A DNA stretch of 64,000 nt from Lingula anatina. Taxonomy: Eukaryota; Brachiopoda; Lingulata; Lingulida; Lingulidae. Positions 25,285-37,532 of the stretch are shown here, piece after piece (within the stretch, counting starts at the first letter, position 1; every line of letters starts with the position of its first letter). The translations under genes and the position numbers were made by a program. The stretch covers positions 388,630 to 452,629 of the forward strand of contig NW_019774491.1 in the NCBI RefSeq assembly GCF_001039355.2, in the 5' to 3' direction. The notes below the pieces were generated by a model. It did no database searches and had not been told where the DNA came from. It saw only the letters and a program-made list of their open reading frames with translations.

Positions 25285-28200
25285 CTGAAAAGAGAAGAAT
25301 GTTTTTTAAAGAAGAGTTAAGAAAATATTATTATTATTATTGCACTTGTTATTCTGGTCTAGAACCCAATACATACATCTGCAGGGCACTAACTGTGTAT
25401 GACATATCTGACTAATATGTAAATAAGCTGTGCAATCCATTTAAAGCACATGACACAAATATGCTGACATATGTTTTATGATATGAATGCAGAGCTGTGC
25501 AGGAGCTAAAAAGCTTTAAGCATGAGAATAAGTCCTCAATCGTTGTTTTAACAAGTACTACATCATTTGGACACATCATTGAAATATATTACCAAAAACC
25601 CAAAACATGTAAGGCTTAATTTATCAGTAATTAAGAATTTGAAAATATACAAATACCAGCCATAATTAAAAACATCAACTTCAAGTAAACTTTAGTCCGT
25701 CTTCACATCAGGACTAACTTAGACCAGACAGTGACTACACTGCATCATACAGCCTGATAATCACATGAACCATGTTTACCATAAGTCCTTGGTCTAAATT
25801 ATTCCTGGTGTGAACACAAAATAAAATCTTTATCATCACTGTCCACCTGATGAGGAAGGTAGGGGGGAGGGTCCAATACCAAATCAAAAAGTTATTTAAA
25901 ATTTAGTATCATAACTTCTTGATTAGCAGGTGCAATGATTAAACAACTCTTTAGATAAGTGCCTCATAAAAAATTGATCCTTGATCTATGGTATTAACTG
26001 AGCAATCACATTTAACCAAATTACAATCATGCATGATTTTCAAGAGCTGGAAATAAATATTAATATGAAGATAATCATTAAAATAAAGGTTCTGTGGAGT
26101 TTGCAGCAGTTATGGTGTTTAAAGCAACAAAGAAACATCTTTTGCACACTGTAATTAGTAAATCAACATCAATTTAAGATTTGCTGAAATTTCAAATCTT
26201 AAATTACCAATTTTAGAATATTAGCTGAACTAACATGATTACTACAAAGTGTGCAGTAACAAGCTGTGCCTGCTTCATCAAGCCACTGGTAGCTAATTGC
26301 TACTGCATGGCAATAAATTTGTTGTGTTCTTTATAAATCTAAAACAATCTACAGTTAATAACTACATGGCTTTATGAAAAAGCTGCAGATTAGATTTTCC
26401 AAGCAAAAAATTGTGTGCTTTAACAATTCAGTCAGCATAAAGAGGTTTTAAATTAGAAGAGCTATGTGCAGGGTTGATGGCGCCATCTGCTACAACTGAA
26501 CTGGTCACATTGGCCTATGGCATTGTGTTGAATGCAGCCAATTAATTTATACACTGTGCATCTTTTAAACACTTTTGTATCACTGCAAATATATATATAT
26601 ATTTGATTAAAATAATAGCAGGACCAGCTCTGGTAAAATAACGACCATGCTGGAGTTGTAGCAGTGTATACAGAATCAACCTGCTCTCAAGCTGTTAACA
26701 GAAGATGATATCACCCCAGTCCAGTGCATGTTAATACTATGAAGAACACCCAATCTTAGTAGCTACAACTAACAGTATTAACCAGACCTTGAATGCAAAG
26801 CACTTAAAGAGCACTTTCTTGTTTCCATTTGTAAGTGCCAGTGTATTTAAACCCTACACGGGCACAAAGCTCATCTCCCTGGGGTGGTCCTCGGCTGAAG
26901 TTAAAAGGAAGCAAACTTGGTCTAAACAGGATTAAAGAGTGATTGAAAATAAAAGCCCCTGTAGATGCAATAGGCACATTAAACTGCTCCTATCAGAGTA
27001 ACCGAACTTATGAGAAATAAAAAAAAAAATGAAAAAAAAAAAAAAATAAAATGAATAAATTTAGAAATAAAATTTAGAAATAAAAGCCCCTGCCTCTCTC
27101 TCCCAGTAACTGGGTAGGGTGTAGAATTACTGTGTTGCAGCATTTTGGCACATTTCAGCATGGAAAGTCTTGGTCAAGTGCTTTGTGCATATTATCTTTT
27201 AAAAAGAGTTGTAAAACTCAATAAAACAAAAAAATTTAACCTCACTGAAAAAAAGATAAAAAACCATGGATATTTAATCAATTTGAAACCAAAATGGCTC
27301 AAACAAATTGAAATTAATTTCAAGCCTGTCAGCCAAAGTAAAAATGTTTGAGTTAGCTCAAATGTTAATGTGGGCTGTGCAATATTATAACACGCTGCTC
27401 CCAAAGTCAAAGATTAAGCTACAACTACAAAAAACTTGGGTCTTACAAAGAAATGCAAACCTTACCAGGAAGTAGAGAAATTGTAGATAAAAAGGTATAT
27501 CAAAGAACAAGCAAATCAATACATGCTTATAGAATGACAAAGATTTATATTGTAATTTAAAATTATAATAATAGTTACGAAATAAAATTCATATATCCAG
27601 CTAACTGTAGACTGACAAGTTGGTCACAACATGCATTCTAACTACTAACTTCAATAAGAGTTGGAAAAAAGCTAAAAAAAATATCAAATAAATCAGATAG
27701 TCTTTTTAAATGTTACCTTCCATAAACATAATCAATGGGCTTCTGCTTCTGCCTCTCAATGGTGTGCAGCAATGGAGTAAATATCTTCCATGCCGCAGCC
27801 AATTCATCAGAACGGACAAAATTAATCTGGCTGCCATGGAAGACATCTAGAATCAGGCGCTCGTACGCATCTGGTAGCTTGGCATCCTGGGAAAGCGAAT
27901 AACTAAATAAATANATCACTGTCCACCTGATGAGGAAGGTAGGGGGGAGGGTCCAACACCAAATCAAAAAGTTATTTAAAATTTAGTATCATAACTTCTT
28001 GATTAGCAGGTGCAATGATTAAACAACTCTTTAGATAAGTGCCTCATAAAAAATTGATCCTTGATCTATGGTTTTCACTGAGCAATCACATTTAACCAAA
28101 TTACAATCATGCATGATTTTCAAGAGCTGGAAATAAATATTAATATGAAGATAATCATTAAAATAAAGGTTCTGTGGAGTTTGCAGCAGTTATGGTGTTT

Positions 28201-31200
28201 AAAGCAACAAAGAAACATCTTTTGCACACTGTAATTAGTAAATCAACATCAATTTAAGATTTGCTGAAATTTCAAATCTCAAATTACTATTTTTAGAATA
28301 TTAGCTGAACTAACATGATTACTATAAAGTGTGCAGTAACAAGCTGTGCCTGCTTCATCAAGCCACGCTGCTGGTAGCTAATTGCTACTGCATGGCAATA
28401 AATTTGTTGTGTTCTTTATAAATATAAAACAATCTACAGTTAATAACTACATGGCTTTATGAAAAAGCTGCAGATTAGATTTTCCAAGCAAAAAATTGTG
28501 AGCTTTAACAATTCAGTCAACATAAAGAGATTTTAAATTAGAAGAGCTATGTGCAGGGTTGATGGTGCTATTTCTGCTACAACTAACAGCTAAACTGGAC
28601 ACACTGGCCTGTGGCATTGTGTTGAATGCAGCAAATTAATTTATACACTTTGCATCTTTTAAGCATTTTTGTATTACTGCAAATATGTGTATAAATAAAA
28701 CATAAAAGTTTGATTAAAATAATAGCAGGACCAGCTCTGGTAAAATAATGTCAATGCTGGAGTTATAGCAGCATATGCATAGTCAACCTGCTCTCAAGCT
28801 GTTAACAGAAGATGATAACACCCCAGTCCAGTGCATGTTAATACTACGAAGAACACCCAATCTTAGTAGCTACAACTAACAGTATTAACCAGACCTTGAA
28901 TGCAAAGCACTTAAAGAGCACTTTCTTGTTTCCATTTGTAAGTGCCAGTGTATTTAAACCCTACACGGGCACAAAGCTCATCTCCCTGGGGTGGTCCTCG
29001 GCTGAAGTTAAAAGGAAGCAAACTTGGTCTAAACAGGATTAAAGACTGATTGAAAATAAAAGCCCCTGTAGATGCAATAGGCACATTAATCTGCTCCTAT
29101 CAGAGTAACAGAATTTATGAAAAATAAAAAAAATAATAAAATGAAAAAAAAAATGAATAAAAAAAGAATGAGACAACCTCTTGAATGAATATTGTATCCA
29201 TGAAACATACTAAGTTTAACTTATCATTATAATGTAAGAAACCCCTGAACCTTGTGCAGCTTGTAATGCTCACTACCTCACTACTACCACTCCCCTTTGT
29301 CAAGTTAGGGTAAAGTATGACTGGTTCTCTTACTTTACTCTCTTTAATAATGCACATTTTTGTATGCTCATTGAATATCAGTTCTTTTTTTTCAAAAACT
29401 CTTAAAATTTTTCCTTTTACTATCTTCTATTAGGGAATTTTTGCATCTTTTTTTAATGAAAATGAACTTAAAATTTAGAAATAAAAGCCCCAGCCTCTCT
29501 CTCCCAGTAACTGAGTAGGGTGTAGAATTACTGTCTTGCAGCATTTGGGCACATTTCAGCATGGTAAGTTTAGGTCAAGTGCTTTGTGCATATTATCTTT
29601 TTAAAAAGTTGTAAAATTCATTAAACTAAAAAAAATTAATTTCACTTAAGAAGATGAAATACCATGGATATTTCAATCAATTTGAGACTAGAATTTACAT
29701 CCAAAATGGCTCAAACAAATTGAAACTAATTTCAAGCCTGTCAGCCAAAGTAAAAATGTTTGAGTTAGCTCAAATGTTAATGTGGGCTGTGCAAAATTAT
29801 AACACACTGCTCCCAAAGTCAAAGATTAAGCTACAACTACAAAAAACCTTGGGTCTTGAAACATATAAAAAGAAAAGCAAACCTTACCAGGAAGTAGAGA
29901 AATTGTATATAAAAAGGTATATCACAGAACAAGCAAATCAATACATGCTTATAGAATGACAAAGATTTATATTTTAATTTAAAATTATAATAATAGTTAC
30001 GAAATAAAATTCATATATCCAGCTAACTGTAGACTGACAAGATAGTCACAACATGCATTCTAACTACTAACTTCAGTAAAAATTGGAAAAAAGCTAATAA
30101 AATATCAAATAAAAGCATATAATCAGATAGTCTTTTAAAATGTTACCTTCCATAAACATAATCAATGGGCTTCTGTTTCTGCCTCTCAATAGTGTGCAGC
30201 AATGGAGTAAATATCTTCCATGCCGCAGCTAATTCATCAGAACGGACAAAATTAATCTGGCTGCCATGGAAGACATCTAGAATCAGGCGCTCGTATGCAT
30301 CTGGTAGCTTGGCATCCTGGTAAAGCAAATACAAAATAAATAAATGCACCTAATCTATGCACACTAGCATCTTTTTCCATAAGTAATGCTTTCAAACAAA
30401 ATTTTAATCTTCTTATCACTATTTTTTTTTAAATTTCAAATAAATATGATGTTGCTAAGAATTTAATTTTATTTAAATATTAGCACAGCAAAAAGGATAC
30501 AGTTGCTGGGTCGATATGAGCAGTGAGTTTATGACCTTTATGAATGATAATGTTCAAAAACATGAAACATTTTGTTTCAAATTGCACATACAGTATTTAT
30601 AAATTCAAGATGCCTCATACTCTCCAAGTAATATCATAATATCTATTTACAAGCCCACTTTTACTAAGCATATCTTCCCATCTTGAATCACAGTGTTTAT
30701 AAGGAAAAATCATCACCCTAACAGCAACTTATCAGTTGGTAGCCAAGTCACAGTCCCTGTCTCTTGACACATTCAAAGCACTACCTTATATCTACTCCCG
30801 TATGTCAAGTCCAGCTCTGTCTCCTCACACTCAAACCACTACCTTATATCTACTTCCGTATGTCAAGTCCAGCTCTGTCTCCTCACACTCAAAGCCAATC
30901 CCAGGTTTCTTGGTCATCATCTTCATGTATACTGCCTCATTTGGCTGGACTCTGAGAACCAGTTCATTTCTCTGAGTGGCCCCATTAAATATGTCTCCAG
31001 GGACATCCCTGAATTGCACGCGAAGCTCTGCTTTTCTTTCATTGAGGGCTGAAATTATAAAGCCATGCATGTCATTTAGTGACAAATTGAGGTTACAGTG
31101 AAAATGTTGTACTTTATTTTTACAAGTTAGTTTGAAAAAAAAAAAAGACAAGCATAACTTGCTATTTCAATAATTTCTTTTCTACTCGGCAGCACAAAGA

Positions 31201-34200
31201 AAGTAAGACTCAGTTTCTTACTTACAAATCAAACAGTATCCTGATTGTTAAAATAAAAAACTTGGGAATATTGATAAGCATTGTCAAGTTCTATTAGAAG
31301 AGTGATTCTTAAAAATTACATCATAAATATGAAATTCTAAAAAATTATAAATTTCAATTTTTTTTTGAGGGGGGAAGGTTGGGTTAGTTTCACAATTTAT
31401 ATGGAGTACTTCAAGCAGTTCTCACCTTTGCCACACCTTATAATGAAAGGAACTCCATCCCACCTCTCATTTCTCACATACAGCACTGCCACAGCATAGG
31501 TGGGGGTCCTGGATCCTGCAACACACACAGCATAGATTATTAGAACATAAACTGTTTTCTATGTGTTATCAGTGACCCAAGGTTGACCTTTTTACATCAT
31601 ATGACATAAATTTTCAATTTTCTCAAGTATCATCTTTTAATTACAGACACTGATTTTTAATACCTATCAATGGATTTAAATTGTCAGTTCTCTTGCCTAT
31701 TTCATTTATTTTTTTATTTTTTTTTTGTAAATGGATTGTCGAATAATTAATTAAGAAACTTGAATGTAATCAAATTAACATCCTTCAACTACCATTGCAT
31801 CCCGTCTTTTTCATCCAATCTACCCAACCAAGTCTTAACTGGTACAGCCAATGTGTTCCAGTCCAATATTAATTTGATCCCACTCACCTTTGGGTACGGT
31901 GGGGTCGTCCAGATACCCCAGCTTGGCGTCACCCTCACCATTGGGATCACCTACATACTGGCCTAGAACCACATCCTCCATCTTGATTTTAGAAATGCTC
32001 CTTAGCACCTTCACCTGTGGTAATATAAACATAGACAATTTTATTTTATTTCCCAAAGGATTTCTTCAAGTGGTCAAAGATTAAGATGGGCTGAAAACAT
32101 ACAGACTAATGCTCCCAGTAGTTCTCATTAGAAGGATATCTAAAAGGAATTGACAGAGTTATCAAATTTTATCATTAAGAGTAACAGCTATTTCACTTAA
32201 TGCAAGTCATATTTCCTGGAATGATTCAATGTGCAACTGTCAATCAAAGTGGATCTTGTACCATAACCAAACCAAAGTATTTTAGAGTGTGACAGTAAAT
32301 TCTCATTCAAATTTCAATTTAAAAAAAGTTACAGATTCAAAATATGTATGTAATTTAGGAGTACATTCAAAAGAAGCCATTTGTTCACCTTTTCATCTCT
32401 AATATCTTCAGCATTGGTGGTGGCTGGTTTCTCCATGGCAGTAAGACACAGAATCTGGAGAAGGTGGTTCTGCATCACATCTCTGTGCAGAAACAATAGG
32501 CAGTTATCACAAATAAGAAAGTTATTTTAGTTCTTAACAATATATAATTGTCATATACTAAATAAAACATATTTCATTTTATACTATCTACATAAATTCT
32601 TAAAAGACATCGCTTTTTCTTTCTTTTTTTTTTTTGGAAGATCCTTCATCTTTCAAAAAGCCTATCATCAATTACTTTGAAATCAACATTCTGATACAAA
32701 TGACACAATTCTACATCTTATTAAATTGTGCCTGCAAAAGTCACAAAAATGCAATTATAATACAAAGTGTAATGTCTGTTTCCACGTTGTTCAAAGGATT
32801 TCCACATGACTTCTACCTAATATTTTATCATAAATTTGCCTTCAGGTACCTTATAATTCCAAACTCATCAAAATACCCTCCTCTTCCCTGTGTACCAAAT
32901 GGTTCCTTGAACGAGATCACCACAGCCGAGACATTATCCCTGTTCCAAAGTGGGCCAAATATGCGATTGCCAAACCTGACAAGAGAAAAATATATATTCC
33001 AGTGAAGGAAAATATGTGAGAAAATATATTTTGATACTGCTTCACCCCTATTTAAAAACAGCACTGTACGTACTCTAGTAAACATTTTTTCTGGATAATA
33101 ATATCTACAATAAATTTTTGTATTTCCTAGTATATATCTTTTGATGACATAATACAGTTTCACATACAAAGAAAAAATTCCAGTATATTCTTAACTTCAC
33201 ATGAGTTGTCTGCACTCTTATTTCAATGTATTAGAGGTGACAAAATTAAACCAGCCCATCACTTACCGGAGAACCATGAGATTCTGCACCATTTCCTTCC
33301 CAAGATAATGGTCTATTCTGTAGATCTGATCTTCCGTGAACAAAGAAGACACGTGATTAGACAGTTTGTCCGAGCTCTCCAGATCCTTGCCAAATGGTTT
33401 CTCTATGATCACACGGCTCCAAGCTCCACTGAAACAGATATTGAATTTACAGGAGTGAAAAGAACAGCAGACACTGATTTAAAATATGATGACAGATGAT
33501 ATTGCTGCTAGAAGTAAGTTCACTCATATTTCAAAGTTTGTTTTTTTATTTAGATTTTTTGAAGATGTTTTATACTAAATTTATTAGTAATTTTTTTGCA
33601 AAATTAAAGTTAATGCAATAATTTTTATTTTTAATAGCCCATAACCTGGCTTTTACTACTAATACATTTCCTTGCCCAAACAGAACATAAAAGAATACTT
33701 TGCAAGTAAAATGGTGCACTCTATTCCAGAATATTCAGTCCCCCAATTGAATGAGTGACGACTTATAGATGTCTTTATTGTAAGTGTTAATCTCATTGTG
33801 AAAATAAATTATCATACTTGCTGAGCATTGTTTGTATTTTGAATTTTCCATCGAAATCAAATCTTTCCATTTATGTCAGTCAAATGCAGAACAGCAATGG
33901 ATTTGTTTACATACATTTGTATTACAAGCCTACTTTAAGGAGTGTACATGTAGCAGAGAACCTTAACATATCGGGTGGTGAATGGTGAGTGTCTGATAAA
34001 ATTTTGAAGACATTCTTTTCTACTGGTCAGTCTTCCAGACATAATCATGGACTATACACTTCTCCTTCACCAGTCTGGTAACATTAGCAAATGCACTGGG
34101 TGGGAGAGAAACTTAGACTGAGTTCCCATGCCTTGATCGATCTAACAGAATCGATCCATCTCCAAGGGGTTTCTCACTAAATTGTTTTCAGCTTAAGCAG

Positions 34201-34825
34201 CATAGATGTCTGGCATGCCTACTGAAGCTGCTAAACAATAATTAATTACCCCCTAGCAGCTTCAGTAGGCATGGCAGACGTCTAAGCCACTTCAGTTGAT
34301 AGCAATTTAGTGAGAATCCCCTTGGAAATAGATCGAACCCAAGTTAGTACGATAGGGGCTGGGGATGGTCCCTTACTCATGAGCCATACACTTCTCCTTC
34401 ACTAGTCTGGTGACATCAGCAAACACACTGGGTGGGAGAGCCAGGTAGAACAATCTGTTGGCAGGGGCACTTATCTCAGTGGCCTTAATGGCTTCGTCAA
34501 GTTTGACAAAATCGTCTGCTTTGTCATATGAGCCTGCTACATATGAATTCATCTCCCAGAATGCTGCTGCCTTTTCTCTTTCACTGTCAGCAACCTAAGA
34601 GCAATTTTCATGGTAACTGAATTACATGTAACTGAATTACATATATTAATTTATTTAATAACATCACTGTCAGGATATTAACTTTGCACATGTATAAAGG
34701 TTATTCCAGGATATTAAATAAACACTGCCATTCCCTCCTAAAGTTAGACAACATTAGCTGATGGCTTATCATTTCCACATGTCATATTTGATGATAATTG
34801 TAGGATGTAATTGATCATCTTACAA

Positions 34826-34872
<47 letters not shown>

Positions 34873-37480
34873 GTGCTGAAATATACCTTCATATGTGGCT
34901 CTGCCTTTTCCCTTATAGCATCCACTGTGAGTTTGGACCTTGCATAGCCTATAAAATATGTATTGCTGGGGAGAAGGTCATCTCTGAATAAAGCCCTAAA
35001 AATATAAACAAATGCTACCAATGCTCAGATCAGAAAAATCAGATCAGAAAAAAATTACCAATTTGATATACGTCTCGCTCGGATCGCAAACGATCTCCCG
35101 CTGATGATCTTACGCGAACGGAGTCTGCTATAAATATGAAAATTTTCTTCTTGTCTCGTTTGGATCGCGAACGATCTGTTGACAATATTACGCGAAAGAT
35201 TCTCTGCTGAAGCTATGAAAATTGCCATCTCGTCCCATTCGCATTGCGAACGATCTCCATGGATGAGCCAGGTAATTGTTAAATGGTCCTAAATTGAACA
35301 TGGACATGAATAGAAGTGACGGGTACATTTCCCTTCGAGATAATATCTTGATTTTTCATTGTGTCTTCCTCATTTAGGACAGCCGCCGATAACAATAACG
35401 GCGTTACAAATGACAAAGCCGCGGCCTGTGACTTTAATTTGCCGGCTTGATAACGCACCTTGAGCCAGGTAATAGTTATGAAACTATTTAGACAAAAGGC
35501 CGATGTTCCCGCAATTAAGAACGGGGATTCACATCTTAACCATATATATTGTGAGTAACCCCTCGCAGGGGCGCACTATTGTTCCTATCTCCCATTGAGA
35601 GTGTTATTGGCAATGATATCCTGATCGTATCATTGTCTTGAATCAACTGACGCATTACCTTCATGTTTGAGCTGGACAACGCGGCCATATTTGGTGACGA
35701 ACTTTTCAAAAATTATTGAGTACCTCATTTTCAAGGTCAACGAAGTTTTCAAGGGGAAAAAAATTACCTCGGCGGAAAATCGTCTGCCGACGAAATTTTC
35801 AAGAACGACGAAATTTTCAAGACTTTACCGTAGTGCAATGATTCCAAGCCCCTCCTTGGTATATATGCACAGAACATCTATGATCTTTACCTATAACCAT
35901 CTCAGAATACAAAACTCCATTTGTACAGAAACTCACTCATAAAAATACATTTATACAACAAAATGTATAATTACATTAATTTTATTCATTATTGACCTGA
36001 TTGCTCACATCAAAGTATAACAATGTCATGGCCACCGCGTAGTTATATATTTCTGAATCTCTGCAAATTTTATTTTTAAAAGCGTTCACTTACCAGAGTG
36101 TTGGGTAAATTTTCTTTTTTGCAAGATCTCCCTAGAAATGAAAAAATATATATTTTAAATGCCATAATCATTTGTCAAGTTCAATAGTACATATGCCAAT
36201 TTTCATGATTTTAATAGACAAAAGGTTGTGAAGACTAATGTTCAATGACAGTCCATAGTAAAATTCAAATATTTTTTTATTGCCAGAAAGTTGACCCTAA
36301 CTTTCAGACTGTATGGTTGTAGAAAATTTAGCTAATGTTTCACAAAAAGAAAGATGTTGTCAGTGCTGAAGTTGTCACAATTATCATGGTAATATACTAC
36401 AATTCATACTGGCCGGATCAGAAATTTCTAGTCTTAAAGTACATGCGTAATTATATGTCAATCTTATAACTTAAGTTTCAAATATTCTTCTCTAATATGC
36501 GCACAGAGTTATATCTGAAGAGCTTAGAACCAATAAACAGATGTTGGGCATAGAATGCAACTAGTTCTGAAGAAAAGAGGGAATATACCCTCTACCTATG
36601 GTATAAAGTAAGCTTGATCAAACAGCCCATAGTCACTTAGAAGGGTCAACCCATCTTGAATGTAAACACGCCTTTATGGTTCACTCACTGTCAAAAGATG
36701 GTCTAGGAGAAAGAATGTGCTGATCATAGGCAGGGTTTTACTACTGGAGCTGAAGTGGGGAGGGGTCACAGGGGAAGAATGAAAGATCTTTGCCATGCTT
36801 CAAATGCCAGAATGCATGCACACACACACATACACAAACATACACACACACACACACATAGTCACACATTTAATAGGGGGTAATGACCCGATACATGTAT
36901 ATCTAGTGCAAATTTGCATAACCAGATAAACTTGTACACTTCCATTACGCCATGTGTTAATACTACCAGAAATAATGGCAATCTAATTGATTTACAACAA
37001 CACGGTCGAGGACCGGGCCAAGATTTTACACTGATATCAACACTAAACTAATGTAAATGTATTTTTCTTACAATCTGCATCTCTAAGAACATTATCATCT
37101 AAAATATATTGACTAAGAAACATTCTTTTCATTTTTGGTGTACATATGTATGCCAATACATGGCTCAAATAACAACTGTTACAGGCAATTTAACAAATGT
37201 ATCTCACTACAATGTTTAATGCATTCTTTTAAGCAATTATAATAATAAAATTAACTTTCTTTTTGGTAATTCTCCAATGAATCAATGTACTGATAGCAAA
37301 TTCTATCCCCACATCTAATATCTATAAACTCAACTGAGAACAGAAGAACATGACAGAGTAATAAATAAATGCACTTACCGATGCCCCAAACACAACAAAT
37401 GCAAAAGAATTGTCATTGCTGTAAGTTCTCTTCTTTAGAAACTCCTTGGAGTCAAATGGGTTTTTCATCTGGGTGCTCAT
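25194..37480 (-). CDS. G6PD: Glucose-6-phosphate 1-dehydrogenase
   Basis: Oxidises glucose 6-phosphate to 6-phosphogluconolactone with NADP+, the cytosolic entry step of the pentose phosphate pathway. Exons on the minus strand: 37480-37379, 36131-36094, 34995-34887, 34594-34377, 33428-33267, 32975-32850, 32482-32389, 32014-31888, 31515-31426, 31048-30843, 30316-30147, then a terminal exon (29001-28911, or alternatives below). The sum is 1533 nt, or 510 residues; the human enzyme has 515. Visible motifs: the nucleotide-binding FGASGDLAKKK, split across exons 1 and 2; [10 protein letters not shown]; the active-site RIDHYLGKE; and the C-terminal GTYKW. The start is MSTQMKNPF: an acceptor at 37533-37534 and an in-frame stop upstream after splicing make the earlier ATG at 37540 unlikely. 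The 3' end is complicated by duplicated terminal exons. Confidence 0.96.
26804..26894 (-). CDS. G6PD: G6PD terminal exon A (copy in the downstream duplicate)
   Basis: Same length, phase and product as 28911-29001. It is paired with the penultimate-exon copy at 27717-27886. This is probably the second haplotype of the same exon misplaced in tandem (see the single N at 27914), but a true duplication is not excluded. Confidence 0.8.
27717..27886 (-). CDS. G6PD: Duplicate of the penultimate G6PD exon
   Basis: A 170-nt exon coding the stretch [18 protein letters not shown] through DYVYG. It is equivalent to 30147-30316, with only scattered, mostly silent differences. It has intact acceptor and donor. 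In the assembled order it could only be used as a repeat of the same exon, which would duplicate 57 residues. That is unlikely in a working enzyme and supports an assembly duplicate. Confidence 0.85.
27914..27914. other. Single N at the duplication junction
   Basis: The only ambiguous base outside the long gap falls exactly between the two copies of the duplicated block. This looks like an assembly join rather than a base-call problem. Confidence 0.8.
27915..30345. repeat. Tandem segmental duplicate, unit 2
   Basis: Second copy of the block starting at 25835. Homology to unit 1 runs through the penultimate exon and about 25 bases of its upstream intron, ending near the aaataaataa run at about 30335. 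Unit 1 ends at the N directly before unit 2. Confidence 0.93.
28911..29001 (-). CDS. G6PD: G6PD terminal exon A (copy in the upstream duplicate)
   Basis: A 91-nt exon after the acceptor taacttcag. It codes [19 protein letters not shown], then [10 protein letters not shown] and a stop, completing G6PD from exon 30316-30147. A virtually identical copy lies at 26804-26894 in the other duplicate. Confidence 0.9.
30773..30898 (-). repeat. Tandem duplication spanning a G6PD exon 3' end and its donor
   Basis: Two copies of a 58-base unit read, on the minus strand, from within exon 31048-30843 through AAG|GTAGTG. The real donor is at 30842-30841 and an identical second donor is at 30784-30783. Reading through the first donor meets TGA within a few codons. 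Confidence 0.88.
34045..34114 (-). repeat. Decayed copy of the 3' end of G6PD exon 34594-34377
   Basis: The plus-strand phrases acttctccttcaccagtctg and gcactgggtgggagag repeat those at about 34388-34441 inside the exon. Translated in the exon frame on the minus strand, the copy gives [20 protein letters not shown], against [20 protein letters not shown]. The copy lies in the intron, about 335 bases downstream in the direction of transcription. A palindromic MITE sits between the two. Confidence 0.8.
34118..34345. mobile_element. Palindromic MITE, family P copy 2
   Basis: A long hairpin. The left arm has ctcactaaattgttttcagc and catgcctactgaagctgct; the right arm has agcagcttcagtaggcatg and tagcaatttagtgagaatc. 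The arms are about 85 bases around an AATAATTAATTACC loop. The central motifs are shared with 20140-20345. It is inside a G6PD intron, next to a duplicated exon end. Confidence 0.8.
34831..34869. repeat. (GA)n microsatellite
   Basis: A nearly pure GA run of about 39 bases, immediately after the donor of G6PD exon 34995-34887 in the transcription direction. Confidence 0.95.
35059..35840. other. CpG-rich island of unknown origin in a G6PD intron
   Basis: Composition differs sharply from the AT-rich surroundings. Three direct repeats of about 78 bases start near 35073, 35153 and 35229, each with a near-palindrome such as ggatcgcgaacgatct. Further on, a motif of the type gacgaaattttcaag occurs about four times near 35695-35825, and gagccaggtaatwgttat occurs twice (about 35264 and 35461). 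No long reading frame is present. It may be a non-autonomous mobile element, a regulatory segment or a remnant of a larger insertion; I cannot name a family. Confidence 0.6.
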
Positions 37481-37532
37481 GATGCCGGGTTGCCTGGGTC
37501 CAGAGCTAAATCCCTGCTTCTTCCTGTATTCC

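Larger units (their letters stand above)
25835..27913. repeat. Tandem segmental duplicate, unit 1
   Basis: It begins atcactgtccacctgatgag and is repeated from 27915 with a few percent substitutions. The unit includes a terminal exon A, long AT-rich intron sequence and the penultimate G6PD exon. Unit 2 (27915 to about 30345) is longer, because about 310 bases near 29160-29475 are absent from unit 1. Confidence 0.93.
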
